A DNA stretch of 23,495 bases, from IMG/VR virus record IMGVR_UViG_3300043434_000971, positions 1 through 23,495 of that record. One strand, written 5' to 3'. Shown piece after piece: positions 22,748 through 23,495 of this stretch; position 1 is the first letter of the stretch, and each line of letters starts with the position of its first letter. The position numbers and the translations under genes were made by a program. Source of the stretch: a virus. The notes below the pieces were generated by a model. The model ran no database searches and was not told the DNA's origin. It worked only from the letters and a program-made list of their open reading frames with translations.

Positions 22748-22950
22748 TGAAAGATAGAATTTTAGAAAAAATTATTTCAATAATTAGAAATAATTTAAAT
22801 GAGGAAGGTGCAATGATAGTGCCAACTAATAATGTTGGTTCTGGAAATATTGCTGGAACACCAGAAGCAGACCCAGGAAATCCACCAGTAAGAAGAAAAA
22901 AGAAAAAATTTATTTACCAAAAAAACACTCGTAAACTTTGGAAAATATAA
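22747..22950 (+). CDS. Small conserved basic protein
   Basis: The 67-residue product has an amphipathic N-terminal helix (1-20), then GAMIVPTNNVGSGNIAGTPE, a proline-rich link and a very basic end (VRRKKKKF, KNTRKLWKI). The VPTN-x5-GNIAG-x-P motif is, as I recall, shared by short proteins of many marine T4-like phages. Its start overlaps the previous stop as TAATG. The internal ATG at 22813 (residue 23, Met before IVPTN) is a possible second start, preceded by GAGGAAGG. Function unknown; a minor virion component is a guess. Confidence 0.72.
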   Translation: MKDRILEKIISIIRNNLNEEGAMIVPTNNVGSGNIAGTPEADPGNPPVRRKKKKFIYQKNTRKLWKI

Positions 22951-22954
22951 GACC

Positions 22955-23374
22955 ATGTTTTCGCAAGAATCAAAACTAGCAGTTCTCGAATCGAAGCTTA
23001 ATATCTACGAGGATTTATCCAGGGAGATGTTAACCAAGTTGGAATCTGCAGTAGAAAAAATTTCAGAGGGCAATAATCGCATTGCTACTATTCTTGCGAA
23101 GCATGATGAGAGAATTGAACAAAGTATAAAAACTGATGAACTTATCATCAGAATGATAGAAGATGTTAAAGAAGCAAATTCTAAAGAACATGCTGCGGTT
23201 ATTAAAAGATTAGAAACGGTAGAAAATAACGTAGCAGAATTATCAAAGTTTAAATGGCAAGCAGCAGCTCTTGTGGGTGCTGCTGTTTTAATAGTTGGGT
23301 TTGTTGTCCCGTTCATTGACAACATGCTTCCAGGGCACTATAATGGAGGTTCCCAGACCACCCAAACTAGATAA
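22955..23374 (+). CDS. Coiled-coil protein with one C-terminal membrane segment
   Basis: The 139-residue protein is a long helical coiled coil (about 5-98, with regular Leu/Ile/Val heptads such as LAVLESKLNIYEDL and VIKRLETVENNVAEL) followed by one membrane span (about 101-120, WQAAALVGAAVLIVGFVVPF) and a short polar tail. The layout resembles XhlA-type phage membrane proteins associated with lysis, and also generic membrane-bound coiled-coil proteins. No lysis enzyme is visible here, so a lysis role is only a possibility. The gene follows the 67-residue gene by 4 bases and overlaps the primase start by TAATG. Confidence 0.78.
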   Translation: MFSQESKLAVLESKLNIYEDLSREMLTKLESAVEKISEGNNRIATILAKHDERIEQSIKTDELIIRMIEDVKEANSKEHAAVIKRLETVENNVAELSKFKWQAAALVGAAVLIVGFVVPFIDNMLPGHYNGGSQTTQTR

Positions 23375-23495
23375 TGAGTTTTATTGATTCCAAATATATC
23401 GGGTTGGTTTCATCCCGTCTGCATAAGTTCGCCAAGAAAAAAGAAGGTCTTTATAATTTTCGTTGTCCTTATTGTGGAGATAGTCAGAGGACTAA
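23374..23495 (+). CDS. 61: DNA primase gp61, N-terminal end (partial)
   Basis: The window ends after 40 residues. They begin MSFIDSKYIGLVSSRLHKFA and contain FRCPYCGDS with Cys31 and Cys34, half of the zinc ribbon that starts T4-type gp61 primase. gp61 makes the RNA primers for lagging-strand synthesis together with the gp41 helicase. Start ATG overlaps the previous stop (TAATG). The identity is well supported by the CPYCGDS motif and its N-terminal position; the catalytic TOPRIM part lies outside the window. Confidence 0.88.
   Translation, partial: MSFIDSKYIGLVSSRLHKFAKKKEGLYNFRCPYCGDSQRT

Noticed and set aside
1-23495. tRNA genes, CRISPR arrays, introns, inteins or insertion sequences
   Set aside because: No cloverleaf-like stretch, spaced direct repeats, broken core genes or transposase-like frames were seen; gaps between genes are all about 115 bases or less.

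Overview
This window reads as part of the genome of a marine T4-like myovirus of the cyanophage/pelagiphage type. The evidence is an AT-rich, single-strand, tightly packed run of T4 core genes in the order typical of marine T4-like phages: gp23 (end), gp3, UvsY, UvsW, gp55, gp47, gp46, gp45, gp44, gp62, RegA, gp43, UvsX, gp41 and gp61 (start). Between them sit genes that marine relatives carry and T4 lacks: a small heat-shock protein, a MazG-type pyrophosphohydrolase, a DUF3310-like protein, a DUF3110-like protein and a DUF5872-like protein. The host cannot be read from the sequence. The DUF3110-like, Hsp20 and MazG genes fit a cyanobacterium, but related phages of other marine bacteria carry overlapping sets. 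All genes are on the + strand, most are linked by ATGA or TAATG overlaps, and no gap exceeds about 115 bases. I see no tRNA, CRISPR array or insertion sequence.

Region by region: 1-262 is the end of the major capsid gene, closed by a strong terminator. Positions 349-3185 hold gp3 (tail), UvsY and UvsW (recombination) and a small barrel-like protein. From 3240 a sigma70-type promoter drives gp55 (late sigma factor), gp47, a DUF3110-like protein and gp46 (SbcCD-like nuclease). A second promoter at 6818 drives a DUF3310-like protein, the gp45 clamp, a small HExxH protein, gp44, a second barrel-like protein, gp62 and RegA, ending at a terminator at 10577. Hsp20 has its own leader. After it comes a complex junction (late promoter, terminator, promoter) and then two more barrel-like proteins, gp43 polymerase, a 54-residue protein, UvsX, gp41, MazG and a 58-residue protein, ending at a terminator at 17398.

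The last third (17438-23495) looks like a late, virion-related block: an unknown 380-residue protein, a nucleotidyltransferase and a lysine-rich DUF5872-like protein that both start with a 10-residue sequence resembling the T4 capsid-targeting peptide, a 59-residue protein, an Ig-like virion protein, three small conserved proteins and the start of the gp61 primase. T4-type late promoters (TATAAATA or close variants) lie at the heads of these units, several directly attached to or inside the preceding terminator.

Together the genes supply the replisome (43, 44, 62, 45, 41, 61), recombination-dependent replication (UvsX, UvsY, UvsW, 46, 47), the late transcription switch (gp55 with gp45) and translational control (RegA). 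The most interesting less-explained elements are four paralogous small proteins of likely Sm/SH3-barrel type spread through the replication module, the HExxH protein between clamp and clamp loader, the two putative capsid-targeted proteins, and the terminator/late-promoter junctions.
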